Shown: in pieces, positions 41,448 to 50,141 of the stretch
Numbering within the stretch: the first letter of the stretch is position 1
How the letters are laid out: every line of letters starts with the position of its first letter
Source: DMER64 sp041654355
GTDB taxonomy: Bacteria > Bacteroidota > Bacteroidia > Bacteroidales > UBA932
Length of the DNA: 64,000 bases
NCBI GenBank assembly: GCA_041654355.1
Contig: JBAZDQ010000005.1
Location: 15,441-79,440, forward strand
Reading direction: 5' to 3'
Translations under genes and position numbers: made by a program
Notes under the pieces: model-generated
What the model saw: only the letters and a program-made list of their open reading frames with translations
Told to the model about the DNA's origin: nothing
Databases searched by the model: none

Positions 41448-41820
41448 ACAAATAATGATCAACGGAAAAGCTTCCCGGTCCGGTTATCAGCAATACCAGG
41501 AAAAGTCCCAGGAATAAGACAGATAACTCCCGTGCGGAAAAAGGATCGCCTGCGTGTGTCACAAAAGCAGCGACAGCCATCCCGGTAATTACAGGCAAAG
41601 TGGCCAACCGTGTCAGAAGCCCGGCAATGATCAGAATACTGCATCCGATTTCTGCAAATAAGATCAGGACCAGCGAAACATGGCTGCCCAATCCAACGGG
41701 ATCAGGAAAGACCTCTTTTAAATTTGCATAATTGAGCAATTTCGTCAGCCCGTGATATAACATCAGGGATGCGACCAAAAGACGAAAGAGCAAAAGACCG
41801 AAATCCAAACTTCTTTTCAT
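41416..41820 (-). CDS. DoxX family membrane protein
   Basis: A 134-residue protein with four membrane segments: MKRSLDFGLLLFRLLVASLM, LILFAEIGCSILIIAGLLTR, LPVITGMAVAAFVTHAGDPF and LSVLFLGLFLVLLITGPGSF. This is the DoxX/DoxD fold of unknown function, sometimes linked to quinone or thiosulfate oxidation. It diverges from the FMN reductase and overlaps the GNAT gene convergently. Confidence 0.88.
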   Translation of the reverse strand: MKRSLDFGLLLFRLLVASLMLYHGLTKLLNYANLKEVFPDPVGLGSHVSLVLILFAEIGCSILIIAGLLTRLATLPVITGMAVAAFVTHAGDPFSARELSVLFLGLFLVLLITGPGSFSVDHYLFRKKKWFSRK

Positions 41821-41847
41821 AACACCAAAATTAGCAAATATTATTGT

Positions 41848-41855
41848 TATATTTG
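41848..41855 (+). promoter_or_regulatory. -7 box upstream of the FMN reductase
   Basis: TATATTTG matches TAnnTTTG and lies 36 bases before the ATG at 41891. No strong -33 box. Confidence 0.4.
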
Positions 41856-41890
41856 TAATGATCTAGATTGATAACTTAATACCTGATCTC

Positions 41891-42454
41891 ATGGAACTTA
41901 AGGAAAGAAAACAAATCGCTTTGCTGGTTGGCAGTCTTAGAAAAGAATCACTTAACCGGAAAATGGCACGGGTCCTGATAGATCTGGCTCCCGACACAAT
42001 GGATCTGGAAATTGTGGAAATCGGGAATCTTCCCCTGTACAATGAAGATCTGGAAGAAAGTACCCCCAGAGAATGGACGGCTTTCCGTAAAAAGATCAAA
42101 GAATTTGACGGCATCATTTTCATTACTCCGGAATACAACCGCTCTACCACCGCTGCCATGAAAAACGCCCTGGATGTGGGATCCCGGCCTTACAAACATA
42201 ATGTATGGAGCAACAAACCCTCTGCCGTGATCTCGGTATCCATGGGGGCCATAGGCGGATTTGGGGCAAACCATCATTTAAGGCAGTCCCTGGTTTGCCT
42301 GAATGCCCCCGTAATGGCGCAACCCGAGATGTACATTGGTGGCGCTGCCGACCTTTTTGATCAGCAGGGACGTCTGACCGATAGCCGGATGGAAGAGTTG
42401 ATCCACAAATTCTTTCGTTCCTACAGCCGTTGGTTATGTAAGTTTGTCGAGTGA
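41891..42454 (+). CDS. NADPH-dependent FMN reductase family protein
   Basis: A 187-residue flavodoxin-like fold. The FMN loop is GSLRKESLNRKMARVL, followed by LPLYNEDLEESTPREW and the signature FITPEYNRSTTAAMKNALD, then KPSAVISVSMGAIGGFGANHHLRQ. Members reduce FMN, quinones or azo compounds with NAD(P)H. The substrate is not predictable. Its 3' end overlaps the patatin gene on the other strand by 21 bases. Confidence 0.9.
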   Translation: MELKERKQIALLVGSLRKESLNRKMARVLIDLAPDTMDLEIVEIGNLPLYNEDLEESTPREWTAFRKKIKEFDGIIFITPEYNRSTTAAMKNALDVGSRPYKHNVWSNKPSAVISVSMGAIGGFGANHHLRQSLVCLNAPVMAQPEMYIGGAADLFDQQGRLTDSRMEELIHKFFRSYSRWLCKFVE

Positions 42455-43201
42455 TTTGAGTGCCCGGGCATTGTATCCCAGATCAAACATTTCCTCTTTG
42501 TGCTTCAGATCATAAGCATTGTATACCGCCATTTCTTCGTCTTCAATTACCATATCGGCAAGGTCCATATCATAAGAAGCATTGGCATTGAATAACATGG
42601 TTATACAACGCTCTGCTATATATTTCATGGATCCTGTGTATTGCGTATCCCGCTCCGGCTCCGGGAACAAATTCAGTGCAAAGACTTTTTTACATGCTTC
42701 ACGTATGGGCAATACAGGGACATTTCTTATTACTCCCCCGTCAACATAATGTTTGCCATCAATTTTTACGGGAGGAAAAACTACAGGAATGCTACAGGAA
42801 GCCAGTATGGCATCTATGAGAGGACCGCTTTCAAACACCATTTCTTTTGCTGTTTCCAGGCAGGTTGCCACTACCTTTAAAGGTGTTTTCAACTCTTCAA
42901 ACGTTTTTACCTGAAGCATTTCTTCCAGGATCTTTCGTACTGGTCTTGAATCTACCAGGTATTCTTTGGGAATCCTGGGTTCCAGAAAATCTTTCAGATT
43001 CAGTTCCCTGAATCCTTCCAGCATTTGTTCTACGGATAAACCACCGGCATACATGGCTGCCACAATAGATCCCACGCTGGTTCCGGATACTATATCGGGG
43101 CTGTAACCCAATTCCAACAGGCGCTTCAGAGCTCCTGCATGATAATAGCCTCTGGCGCCACCGCCGCCAAAGGCTATTCCCAATTTGTATTTCTTTCTCA
43201 T
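42434..43201 (-). CDS. patatin-like phospholipase (RssA/YchK-like)
   Basis: A 255-residue lipid acyl hydrolase. The oxyanion loop is AFGGGGARGYYHAG, the nucleophile motif is SGTSVGS with Ser42, and the catalytic Asp is in HYVDGGVIRNVPV. Likely hydrolyses membrane phospholipids. It is the last gene of a minus-strand operon with the outer-membrane barrel (15 bases upstream), GntR regulator, permease and ABC ATPase, which suggests a linked envelope or lipid function. Confidence 0.9.
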   Translation of the reverse strand: MRKKYKLGIAFGGGGARGYYHAGALKRLLELGYSPDIVSGTSVGSIVAAMYAGGLSVEQMLEGFRELNLKDFLEPRIPKEYLVDSRPVRKILEEMLQVKTFEELKTPLKVVATCLETAKEMVFESGPLIDAILASCSIPVVFPPVKIDGKHYVDGGVIRNVPVLPIREACKKVFALNLFPEPERDTQYTGSMKYIAERCITMLFNANASYDMDLADMVIEDEEMAVYNAYDLKHKEEMFDLGYNARALKSLDKLT

Positions 43202-43215
43202 AAATTATAATAATA

Positions 43216-45690
43216 TCACTTCAGTCCGCCTGAAGTATCCGTGGAAATACCTCCCGAGGTGCCCACCCTGGAAGCCTCTTCCAAATCGCCTACTTTCCTT
43301 GCTTTTGCAGCTTTTCCCTGTCCAAAACGAATACTGAAACTCAACCGTATTTTCTGCAAATTGATCTTCTGGTCCAGTGTGTATTGTACCTCACTATCCG
43401 AATTGTATTTCAGGTTGTTATCAAAAGTATTAAAAATATCATTGACATTGAGGCTCAAAGTGGCTTTATTATCCAGGAAATTCTTCTTTATTCCGCCGCT
43501 GGTCATGAAAATGGGTTCAATAATAAAATAACCGTACGGGATCTTTCCCTGGAAAATCGCGTTGATCTCAATTTTCCAGTCTTTAGGCAAGAGGAAGGTC
43601 AGCTGACCGTAGGCATTGGTCAGCATTCCGTTATTGATGTAACGTTCAGTCTGTCCCTGGCGCGGATCGGCCGAGTTACTCATGTATAGACACGTTCCGC
43701 TTGCCGTAAAGTGGAGCCATTCGGTAATGGGCAATTCACTGATAGACAAAGCGCCACCGGCCATATTCTGGTTCCCGAAATTTTCATACAATAACATTTT
43801 GGTACCTGTCTGGTCGTAATAAGGATTTTGCATAATCAGGTTCCGCGTATGTGCATAAATAAGAGCAAGGTTGTAATGTGTCTTGAAATTCACACTCAGT
43901 GCCAGCTGATCCGATAGCTGCGGATCCAGATCGGGGTTTCCCTCTACATATGAGTTAGCATCCACGTAGCTTCGGAAAGGATTCAGCTGGTTGAAAGACG
44001 GCCTGCCTATACGGCTTGTATAGGATAAAGTCAAACGCCAGATGGCAGAAGGATTGTATCCAACAAAAACAGTCGGAAAAACGTTGAAATAACTTTTTAC
44101 GGTTTCTTTTTGTGCTGTTCTCCAATCACCCAGGGCATAAGTATATTCGCCGCGCAATCCTAGTTTAAGCATCCATTTGGCACCCAACATTCTGCCTACC
44201 GAAGCATAAGCCGCAGCAATATGTTCCGTATATAAAAACCGGTTGGACATATTGGTATTGGGTTGCCAGATATTATCCATGAAGTCCTCCCGGTTAAGAT
44301 CGTTATTGGTCTGCGTCATAGCCCACTTAAGCCCTGTTTCCAGCATACCCGTTTTCCAAAAGGACTGTTGATAATCCGCACGGCCAGATACCAGGTTGAT
44401 GTATTGCTGGCTGTTCTGGCGGAACATTTCGCTGATACCCGTCCCGGATACTACGCTGTTATCCTGGGAATTTTGCGAAGCTATATCGTAATACGCGTAA
44501 TCACCGTTGAAGGTCAGTTCCTGTCCCTTTTGTTCGTTAAACAAACCCGTATAATTGATATTGGTAGTAATGTTGTCGTAGTCGGAACCTGTTTTTATTA
44601 CGCTTTTTATACTGTTGACAAGTTGTTCGTTAAGGTAGGAATTGGTAAAATTCTGATCCCCGTAGTTATCCTGTGACTGATCACGAAACATGGTGGTGAC
44701 TATTAACCCTACCGTATTCTTTTTATCTATATAGAAATCATTGGCCAGTTTTATGGTATGGCTCTGGGACCCGATCAAAAAATCGGAATGTGATATCTGT
44801 TCAAAACCGGTAGTGCCGCCCAAGCCCGTCCAGGAATCCAGGGTAGCACCCATTTCCTCGTAACGACCGCCGTAATTGAGCAATGTATTTGTTTTGTCTG
44901 TACGCAGGTTCAGGTTCAATCCCCCGCCGGCTTCCTGTTCGTAAGCTTTATGTTTCATACCGCCGTAAAAACCGTTGGCCATCCCGCTAAAACCCTTCAT
45001 GAGGTTTTTCTTCATTTTTATATTGATTATCCCCCCGGTACCTTCGGCATCGTAACGGGCAGAAGGATGGGCCATAAGTTCTATCTTGTCAATGGTTGTT
45101 CCGTCTGTGGATCTCAACAGGGCTTCCAGTTCCAGTCCGCTCATATAGGAAGGACGTCCGTCAATCCAGATACTTACGGCCTGACCGTTCAGTTTCACGT
45201 TCCCGTCCATATCTATGGTCACACCGGGGGCTTTGCGTAAAACTTCCAGTGCGTTGCTTCCTTCCACAGAAACAGCCTCGGCTACATTCATCACAATTTT
45301 ATCAATTTTCTGTTCAATAACAGGCACCCTGGCTGTAATAACTGCTGTTTCCAGTGTTTCCACATCTTCTTCCATTTCAATAGTCCCCGCATTCATTTCG
45401 GGAGTATTCAATTGTACCGTTATTTCCTGTTCCTTATACCCAATAAACGTGGCAACCAGGCGGTACGAACCGTGAGGTACGTTGCTCAATACGAACGATC
45501 CGTCTTCATGTGCCGTAGCAGCAGCCACTACCTGGTCGCTTTCGTTCCTGACGGCAACCGTGGCATATGAAAGCGGTGAACGGGTTTCTTTGTCAACAAC
45601 CACTCCTTTTATGGTCGTTGTGTTTGGAGCTGCTATCAGGTTAGCAGTACCCATCATAAGGATTGACAATAGTGTCGCAATGATTTTCAT
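43216..45690 (-). CDS. outer membrane beta-barrel protein with CarboxypepD-like and plug domains
   Basis: An 824-residue protein. It has a signal peptide (MKIIATLLSILMMGTANLIA), a CarboxypepD-regulatory-like domain (about 28-110, TTIKGVVVDKETRSPLSYATV), a plug domain (about 130-220, EVLRKAPGVTIDMDGNVKLN), and then a 22-strand-type barrel with many aromatic strands. It ends in a poorly conserved Gly/Ser tail. TonB-box features are weak, so it may be a TonB-independent member (outer membrane protein beta-barrel family). It lies downstream of an ABC system and its start overlaps the GntR stop by 4 bases (ATGA), an unusual link between an ABC permease and an outer-membrane protein. Confidence 0.88.
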   Translation of the reverse strand: MKIIATLLSILMMGTANLIAAPNTTTIKGVVVDKETRSPLSYATVAVRNESDQVVAAATAHEDGSFVLSNVPHGSYRLVATFIGYKEQEITVQLNTPEMNAGTIEMEEDVETLETAVITARVPVIEQKIDKIVMNVAEAVSVEGSNALEVLRKAPGVTIDMDGNVKLNGQAVSIWIDGRPSYMSGLELEALLRSTDGTTIDKIELMAHPSARYDAEGTGGIINIKMKKNLMKGFSGMANGFYGGMKHKAYEQEAGGGLNLNLRTDKTNTLLNYGGRYEEMGATLDSWTGLGGTTGFEQISHSDFLIGSQSHTIKLANDFYIDKKNTVGLIVTTMFRDQSQDNYGDQNFTNSYLNEQLVNSIKSVIKTGSDYDNITTNINYTGLFNEQKGQELTFNGDYAYYDIASQNSQDNSVVSGTGISEMFRQNSQQYINLVSGRADYQQSFWKTGMLETGLKWAMTQTNNDLNREDFMDNIWQPNTNMSNRFLYTEHIAAAYASVGRMLGAKWMLKLGLRGEYTYALGDWRTAQKETVKSYFNVFPTVFVGYNPSAIWRLTLSYTSRIGRPSFNQLNPFRSYVDANSYVEGNPDLDPQLSDQLALSVNFKTHYNLALIYAHTRNLIMQNPYYDQTGTKMLLYENFGNQNMAGGALSISELPITEWLHFTASGTCLYMSNSADPRQGQTERYINNGMLTNAYGQLTFLLPKDWKIEINAIFQGKIPYGYFIIEPIFMTSGGIKKNFLDNKATLSLNVNDIFNTFDNNLKYNSDSEVQYTLDQKINLQKIRLSFSIRFGQGKAAKARKVGDLEEASRVGTSGGISTDTSGGLK

Positions 45691-46046
45691 TTGGATTCTT
45701 GTTTGTAATAATTTTCAATTTCATTCATAGATATGGACAACATATCCATTCGTTTAAAAAATACAGGAAGTTCTTCCTTTAAAAAGCGATTTTTTAGTGT
45801 TTTAATAATCTCCTGGCGTGCGCCCGGAGCCACAAAATAACCTATTCCTCTTTTATTATATATGATCTCCTTTTGTTGCAAATGATCGTAAGTCCGGGCT
45901 ACCGTGTTGGGATTTACTCCCAATGTCGCCCCCATTTCCCGTACAGACGGGATCCGGTCTTCTGCATTTAATTTGTCGCTCAGTATCCTTTCGCATAACG
46001 ATTCGGCTATCTGCAGGTAAATGGCTTTATGTTCCTTAAATTCCAT
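45687..46046 (-). CDS. GntR-family regulator (YtrA subfamily)
   Basis: A 119-residue protein with a winged helix (IYLQIAESLCERILSDKLNA, RIPSVREMGATLGVNPNTVA, and HLQQKEIIYNKRGIGYFVAP) and only a short C-terminal helical tail, the YtrA type. YtrA regulators control ABC transporter operons, often their own. The start is MEFKEHKAIYLQIAE at 46046; a longer frame overlaps the permease gene. It sits between the permease and the outer-membrane gene, and a triple 8-base repeat on the promoter (47699-47722) is a good candidate for its operator. Confidence 0.9.
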   Translation of the reverse strand: MEFKEHKAIYLQIAESLCERILSDKLNAEDRIPSVREMGATLGVNPNTVARTYDHLQQKEIIYNKRGIGYFVAPGARQEIIKTLKNRFLKEELPVFFKRMDMLSISMNEIENYYKQESK

Positions 46047-46051
46047 AATGT

Positions 46052-46864
46052 TCAGTATTTTCTTGTTTTTATCAGCCGGTAGGTACCGATCCAACATCCC
46101 AGACTGATGACAGCCCACAAAATGTATTGTATGGTCATCATCGTTTTGTATAAGGGAATAGCTTTGAGAAGCTCCCTGGAATCTCCAATACCAAATACCC
46201 TGATTTTGCTCCCGTCTAAATTGAGCTCGATATCTGATAATTGTTCTTCAAAGAACAGACTCACTTTTTCATAACCAACTATTCTGAAAACAAACACAAA
46301 AAGCAGTCCTATCAGTATAGCCAGTCCCAGCAGGCAGAGTATGGTCTTGGCAACTTTCTGGTTTCTAAAAAGCATATTGCCTAAAACAAACCAGGATTGT
46401 ATGACAAGCAAACTGATAATTTCAATACCCATGAGCTCCATGCTATGGGCGGTAAAAAGCATTTCATTAAGACGCGACGGTATGATCAGGTGAACCACGG
46501 TGTCCAGGATCAGCAATCCGGCTGTAATAATAAAAGTGGTATATACCGCTGTGATCAAAAACATGCTCAAAGTTTTTTCCAGTGTAGACACCGGAAGTAA
46601 AACATAGTTCAGACCTTTCCGGTAATGATTCACTGTGCCGTAAAGTTTTGAAGGTGCTATTATCATGATGACCGCTGTCATGAACATGATCATATTGATA
46701 CGTGATAATTCACTTACCGACCCGCCAATAAATAAAGGAAATGCCAGGAACAATAAATATATACCTATGACACTTATTATTGAAGTGCCGTAATTCCGGA
46801 AATATTCCCTGAGATCTTTCGCCACGATGGCACCAAAACGCCTGATATTAAATATATTATTCAT
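46052..46864 (-). CDS. ABC transporter permease
   Basis: A 270-residue membrane protein with about six hydrophobic segments: SIISVIGIYLLFLAFPLFIG, MFMTAVIMIIAPSKLYG, TTFIITAGLLILDTVVHLII, ILCLLGLAILIGLLFVFVF and others. It has no binding-protein or extra domain. It starts 7 bases after the ATPase stop and is followed by GntR with 5 bases between, so it is the membrane half of the YtrA-type ABC system. Confidence 0.83.
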   Translation of the reverse strand: MNNIFNIRRFGAIVAKDLREYFRNYGTSIISVIGIYLLFLAFPLFIGGSVSELSRINMIMFMTAVIMIIAPSKLYGTVNHYRKGLNYVLLPVSTLEKTLSMFLITAVYTTFIITAGLLILDTVVHLIIPSRLNEMLFTAHSMELMGIEIISLLVIQSWFVLGNMLFRNQKVAKTILCLLGLAILIGLLFVFVFRIVGYEKVSLFFEEQLSDIELNLDGSKIRVFGIGDSRELLKAIPLYKTMMTIQYILWAVISLGCWIGTYRLIKTRKY

Positions 46865-46871
46865 GATTATA

Positions 46872-47696
46872 CTATTTAAAATGTTCGTTAAACCATTCTT
46901 TATGAGACAACACTGCGTTGAATAAAGCTTCCAGATTCACTTTGGTATCCAATCCTTGCGTATTGTATTTTACCATAGCATATCCCAGTGGTGTTTCCTC
47001 TGTATACAAGGCTTCGGGATCATTGTCTGATTTGGTGATAAAACAAACTTTCTCGCTAATTTCCTGAATGGTAGCATGAAGCAATACCTCTTTATTGTCA
47101 AGTATGATCACCGGGTCTATTAAATTCTCAAGATCGCGTACCTGGTGTGTTGAAATGACCATAATACGGTCATCATTGATATATCCGGATACAATACTTC
47201 TGAAAAGGGCTTTTGATGGAATGTCCAACCCGTTACTGGGCTCGTCCAGAAGAAGTATCCCGGTATTAAGGGAAAGTGCATAAGAGATATGCGCCTTTTT
47301 TTGTTGTCCGGCGGACAGGTCTTTAAACTTTTTCTCCGGTTTTACCTCAAAACGTTCCAACAAAGAATAAAACTGTTCGATTTTGAATCCCGGATAAAAA
47401 GTGCCGTAATTGTGCCCCAGCTCCCCAACCGTTCCCGGGGGACATGCCGGTTCTTCCGGCAGGTAATATATATCTGCAAGGAAAGCAGGTTGCCGTTTGT
47501 AAGGATTCCAACCGTTGACCATGCATGCAGTGTATTCACTTTTTAATAAACCTGCCATAATTTTAAGCAAGGTTGTTTTACCGACCCCGTTTTGCCCCAA
47601 CAGGCCGTATACATTGCCTTTTTCAAGGGACAAAGTCAGGTGTTCAAAAACTTTGTTCCTGGAATAATTAAACGATAAATCGTTGATTTGTATCAT
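46872..47696 (-). CDS. ABC transporter ATP-binding protein
   Basis: A 274-residue ATPase. Walker A is GLLGQNGVGKTTLLKIMAGLL, the signature is FKDLSAGQQKKAHISYALS, Walker B is GILLLDEPSNGLDIPS, and the switch His is VISTHQVRD. The C-terminal part is variable, as in export-type ATPases. First gene of the operon and directly downstream of the repeat and promoter region at 47699-47758. Confidence 0.94.
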   Translation of the reverse strand: MIQINDLSFNYSRNKVFEHLTLSLEKGNVYGLLGQNGVGKTTLLKIMAGLLKSEYTACMVNGWNPYKRQPAFLADIYYLPEEPACPPGTVGELGHNYGTFYPGFKIEQFYSLLERFEVKPEKKFKDLSAGQQKKAHISYALSLNTGILLLDEPSNGLDIPSKALFRSIVSGYINDDRIMVISTHQVRDLENLIDPVIILDNKEVLLHATIQEISEKVCFITKSDNDPEALYTEETPLGYAMVKYNTQGLDTKVNLEALFNAVLSHKEWFNEHFK

Positions 47697-47698
47697 CT

Positions 47699-47722
47699 TG
47701 TTAGTGTATTAGTATATTAGTA
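47699..47722 (-). promoter_or_regulatory. candidate GntR (YtrA) operator: three tandem 8-base repeats
   Basis: Three consecutive octamers, TGTTAGTG, TATTAGTA, TATTAGTA (47699-47722), lie between the ABC ATPase ATG and the -7 box and cover the expected transcription start near 47721. The set is also imperfectly palindromic (14 of 18 positions in GTATTAGTATATTAGTAC). A repressor bound here would block transcription of the operon that encodes the GntR regulator. Confidence 0.5.
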
Positions 47723-47727
47723 CGCTG

Positions 47728-47758
47728 CAAATGTAGACACTTTTTTATTTATTACAAA
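47728..47758 (-). promoter_or_regulatory. consensus promoter of the ABC-GntR-barrel operon
   Basis: Read on the minus strand: TTTG (47758-47755), 19 bases, TACATTTG (47735-47728). Both boxes and spacing match the Bacteroidetes consensus. The start site falls on the tandem repeat. Confidence 0.75.
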
Positions 47759-47790
47759 TTTTTTTGATTTTTTTTCCTATGCCGTTTTAT

Positions 47791-47798
47791 TATCTTTG
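47791..47798 (+). promoter_or_regulatory. -7 box for ftsE
   Basis: TATCTTTG, matching TAnnTTTG, lies 16 bases before the ftsE ATG at 47814, which would give a very short leader. The nearest TTTG (47763-47766) is 24 bases upstream, too far for the normal spacing. Confidence 0.4.
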
Positions 47799-47813
47799 TT
47801 GAAAATCCGTAAT

Positions 47814-48521
47814 ATGCCTCTAATCAAGCTATCCGGCGTAGATATCATCAAAGACACAAATTTGATCCTGGCAGGCGTTGATCTGACCCTTGACAAAGGA
47901 GACTTCATATACCTGGTAGGGCGTGTAGGCACCGGAAAAACTTCTCTGGTTAAAACACTGATAGGAGAATTTCCTGTTTTGAAAGGAGATGCTCAGGTAG
48001 CAGGGTTTGATCTGATCAAGCTGAAAAGAAAAAGAATTCCCTACTTAAGAAGAAAGATCGGCGTGGTTTTTCAGGATTTTCAACTATTACAGGACCGTTC
48101 TGCTTACGACAACCTGGAATTTGTTCTCAGGTCGACCGGTTGGAAAAATAAAAAGGAAATTCAACAACGCATTGAAGAAGCATTGGACAGTGTGGGGATG
48201 CTTCACAAAAAACATAAAATGCCTCACCAGTTATCAGGCGGAGAGCAGCAACGGGTCGCTATAGCCCGGGCTATACTGAACAACCCTGAAATCATACTGG
48301 CCGATGAACCTACCGGGAATCTGGACAGCGATACCCAGCAGGAAATCATGCAATTGTTCATGAATATTCATGATAAACAAAAGCCGGCCATGATGGTCGT
48401 TACTCACAATTTACAGTTGTTACAACGTTATCCGGGTCGGATTTTCAAATGTGAGGCAGGAAAATGTACAGAAGTAGCCAACCGTCAGGAAATTGATTTT
48501 TCCACTTTTATGGAATCATGA
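47814..48521 (+). CDS. ftsE: cell division ATP-binding protein FtsE
   Basis: A 235-residue ABC ATPase that, with FtsX, controls peptidoglycan hydrolases at the division site. Walker A is YLVGRVGTGKTSLVKTLIG, the Q loop is GVVFQDFQLLQD, the signature is QLSGGEQQRVAIARAIL, and Walker B is IILADEPTGNLDSDT. The ATG at 47814 is used rather than the in-frame TTG at 47796. ftsX is not in the window, so the partner is encoded elsewhere. The end overlaps the nth start as ATGA. Confidence 0.92.
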   Translation: MPLIKLSGVDIIKDTNLILAGVDLTLDKGDFIYLVGRVGTGKTSLVKTLIGEFPVLKGDAQVAGFDLIKLKRKRIPYLRRKIGVVFQDFQLLQDRSAYDNLEFVLRSTGWKNKKEIQQRIEEALDSVGMLHKKHKMPHQLSGGEQQRVAIARAILNNPEIILADEPTGNLDSDTQQEIMQLFMNIHDKQKPAMMVVTHNLQLLQRYPGRIFKCEAGKCTEVANRQEIDFSTFMES

Positions 48522-49159
48522 AAAGCAGGCAGGAGGTTGATGGTATCACAGGGTGGTTCCGCACACACATGCCGGATCCCGTCACAGAACTGGAATACGC
48601 AGATCCTTACGGTTTGTTGGTAGCGGTTATTCTTTCGGCTCAATGTACGGACAAACGTGTTAACATGACCACACCTGCCCTGCTGGAGCGTTATCCTGCT
48701 GCATCGGATCTGGCCGCTGCCACCCCTGAAGAAGTATACCCTTATATCAAATCCATATCTTATCCCAATAACAAAGCCAGGCATCTTACTGGTATGGCCC
48801 GGGCTTTGATGACTCTTTTTGACGGGAAAGTTCCACAAGATCCCCAAGATCTGCAAAAGCTCCCCGGCGTGGGCAGGAAAACGGCTAACGTGATCGCCTC
48901 GGTCATATACAAAAAGCAAGTGATGGCAGTAGACACGCATGTTTTCAGGATATCCCGCAGACTCGGCTTATCAAAAGGAAAAACGCCACTTGCCGTAGAA
49001 AAAGATCTGAACCTTCATTTTCCCCCGGAACTCCGGGCAAAGGCACATCACTGGCTTATTCTCCACGGCCGTTACGTATGTACAGCCAGAAAACCCCAAT
49101 GCGAATCATGCGGAATTTCTTCCTATTGCGATGCATTTAATAAAAAGGAAAAAGGATGA
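48518..49159 (+). CDS. nth: endonuclease III
   Basis: The DNA glycosylase/AP lyase for oxidised pyrimidines. The 213-residue protein has the catalytic Lys in LSAQCTDKRVNMTTP, the helix-hairpin-helix KLPGVGRKTANVIA with the catalytic Asp in AVDTHVFRISRRLG, and the 4Fe-4S loop CTARKPQCESCGISSYC. It overlaps ftsE by 4 bases and the recombinase gene by 4 bases. Confidence 0.96.
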   Translation: MKSRQEVDGITGWFRTHMPDPVTELEYADPYGLLVAVILSAQCTDKRVNMTTPALLERYPAASDLAAATPEEVYPYIKSISYPNNKARHLTGMARALMTLFDGKVPQDPQDLQKLPGVGRKTANVIASVIYKKQVMAVDTHVFRISRRLGLSKGKTPLAVEKDLNLHFPPELRAKAHHWLILHGRYVCTARKPQCESCGISSYCDAFNKKEKG

Positions 49160-50088
49160 AGACCTTTCCCGGAATAGGAAAAACATGGGAAGACGCCATC
49201 AACGACTTCCTGATTTACTTACGTCTGGAACGTTCGCTATCCGAAAACACAAGGAATGCCTACCTGCACGATGTAAACATGTTCCTGGAACACCTGGCAC
49301 ATTCCTCCCCCGCAGACACCTCAATTCCAGACCCTTCTGATATCCGGGATAAACATATTGAATCATTTTTGTCCCGGGTTACCGACTCAGGTTCTTCTCC
49401 CAGAACTCAGGCACGCATTTTATCCGGTTTAAATGCATTTTTCCGTTTCTTAACCATGGAAAAACGTATTACGGCTAATCCATGTTCCCCTGTTGAGTCA
49501 CCAAAGACCGGCAGGCACCTTCCCGTCATACTTTCCTTAAATGAAATTGAAAGAATGCTGGATGACGTAGATCTGAGCTTTCCCGAAGGACACCGCAATA
49601 AGGCGATCATTGAGGTATTGTACGGCTGCGGATTGCGCGTAAGTGAACTTACAGGGTTAAAATTATCCCAGATGTTTCCCGACCAGGGATTTATACGTGT
49701 AATAGGAAAAGGAGACAAACAACGCCTGGTCCCTATTGGGTCTCATGCACTGAAAGCACTCCGGTTATATTATCCCTGGAGAAATTCACTGAATATCAAA
49801 CCGGCAGACGATGATTATGTCTTTCTGAACCGCTACGGCAGAAAAATTAGCCGTAACATGATTTTCGTAATTGTTCGTGAACTGGCTTCAAAAGCAGGAA
49901 TAAAAAAAACGATTTCCCCGCACACGTTCCGTCATTCTTTTGCCACACATCTGATAGAAAATGGAGCTGACTTGCGCGTTGTACAGGAAATGCTGGGTCA
50001 CAGCAGCATACTGACCACCGAGATCTATACCCATTTGGACACCGCTTTCTGGCAACATACCATATTGAGTCATCATCCGCGTCCTTAA
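49156..50088 (+). CDS. tyrosine recombinase XerC/XerD
   Basis: A 310-residue chromosome dimer resolution recombinase. The N-terminal SAM-like DNA-binding domain (FLIYLRLERSLSENTRNAYL) is followed by the catalytic domain with Arg in YGCGLRVSELTGLK, Lys in GKGDKQRLVPIG, HTFRHSFATHL, LGHSSILTTEIYTH and the nucleophilic Tyr in EIYTHLD. The XerC/XerD distinction is not safe by eye. Its start overlaps the nth stop by 4 bases (ATGA). Confidence 0.93.
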   Translation: MKTFPGIGKTWEDAINDFLIYLRLERSLSENTRNAYLHDVNMFLEHLAHSSPADTSIPDPSDIRDKHIESFLSRVTDSGSSPRTQARILSGLNAFFRFLTMEKRITANPCSPVESPKTGRHLPVILSLNEIERMLDDVDLSFPEGHRNKAIIEVLYGCGLRVSELTGLKLSQMFPDQGFIRVIGKGDKQRLVPIGSHALKALRLYYPWRNSLNIKPADDDYVFLNRYGRKISRNMIFVIVRELASKAGIKKTISPHTFRHSFATHLIENGADLRVVQEMLGHSSILTTEIYTHLDTAFWQHTILSHHPRP

Positions 50089-50113
50089 ATGCGGTATGAT
50101 TCTTGAAAAACCC

Positions 50114-50121
50114 TATATTTG
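50114..50121 (+). promoter_or_regulatory. -7 box upstream of the large TPR gene
   Basis: TATATTTG matches TAnnTTTG and lies 20 bases before the ATG at 50142. -33 box unclear. Confidence 0.35.
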
Positions 50122-50141
50122 TTACTATATTTTATTGTCAA

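Noticed and set aside
47763..47798. Full -33/-7 promoter for ftsE
   Set aside because: The TTTG is 24 bases from the -7 box, longer than the usual 18-21; only the -7 box is reported.
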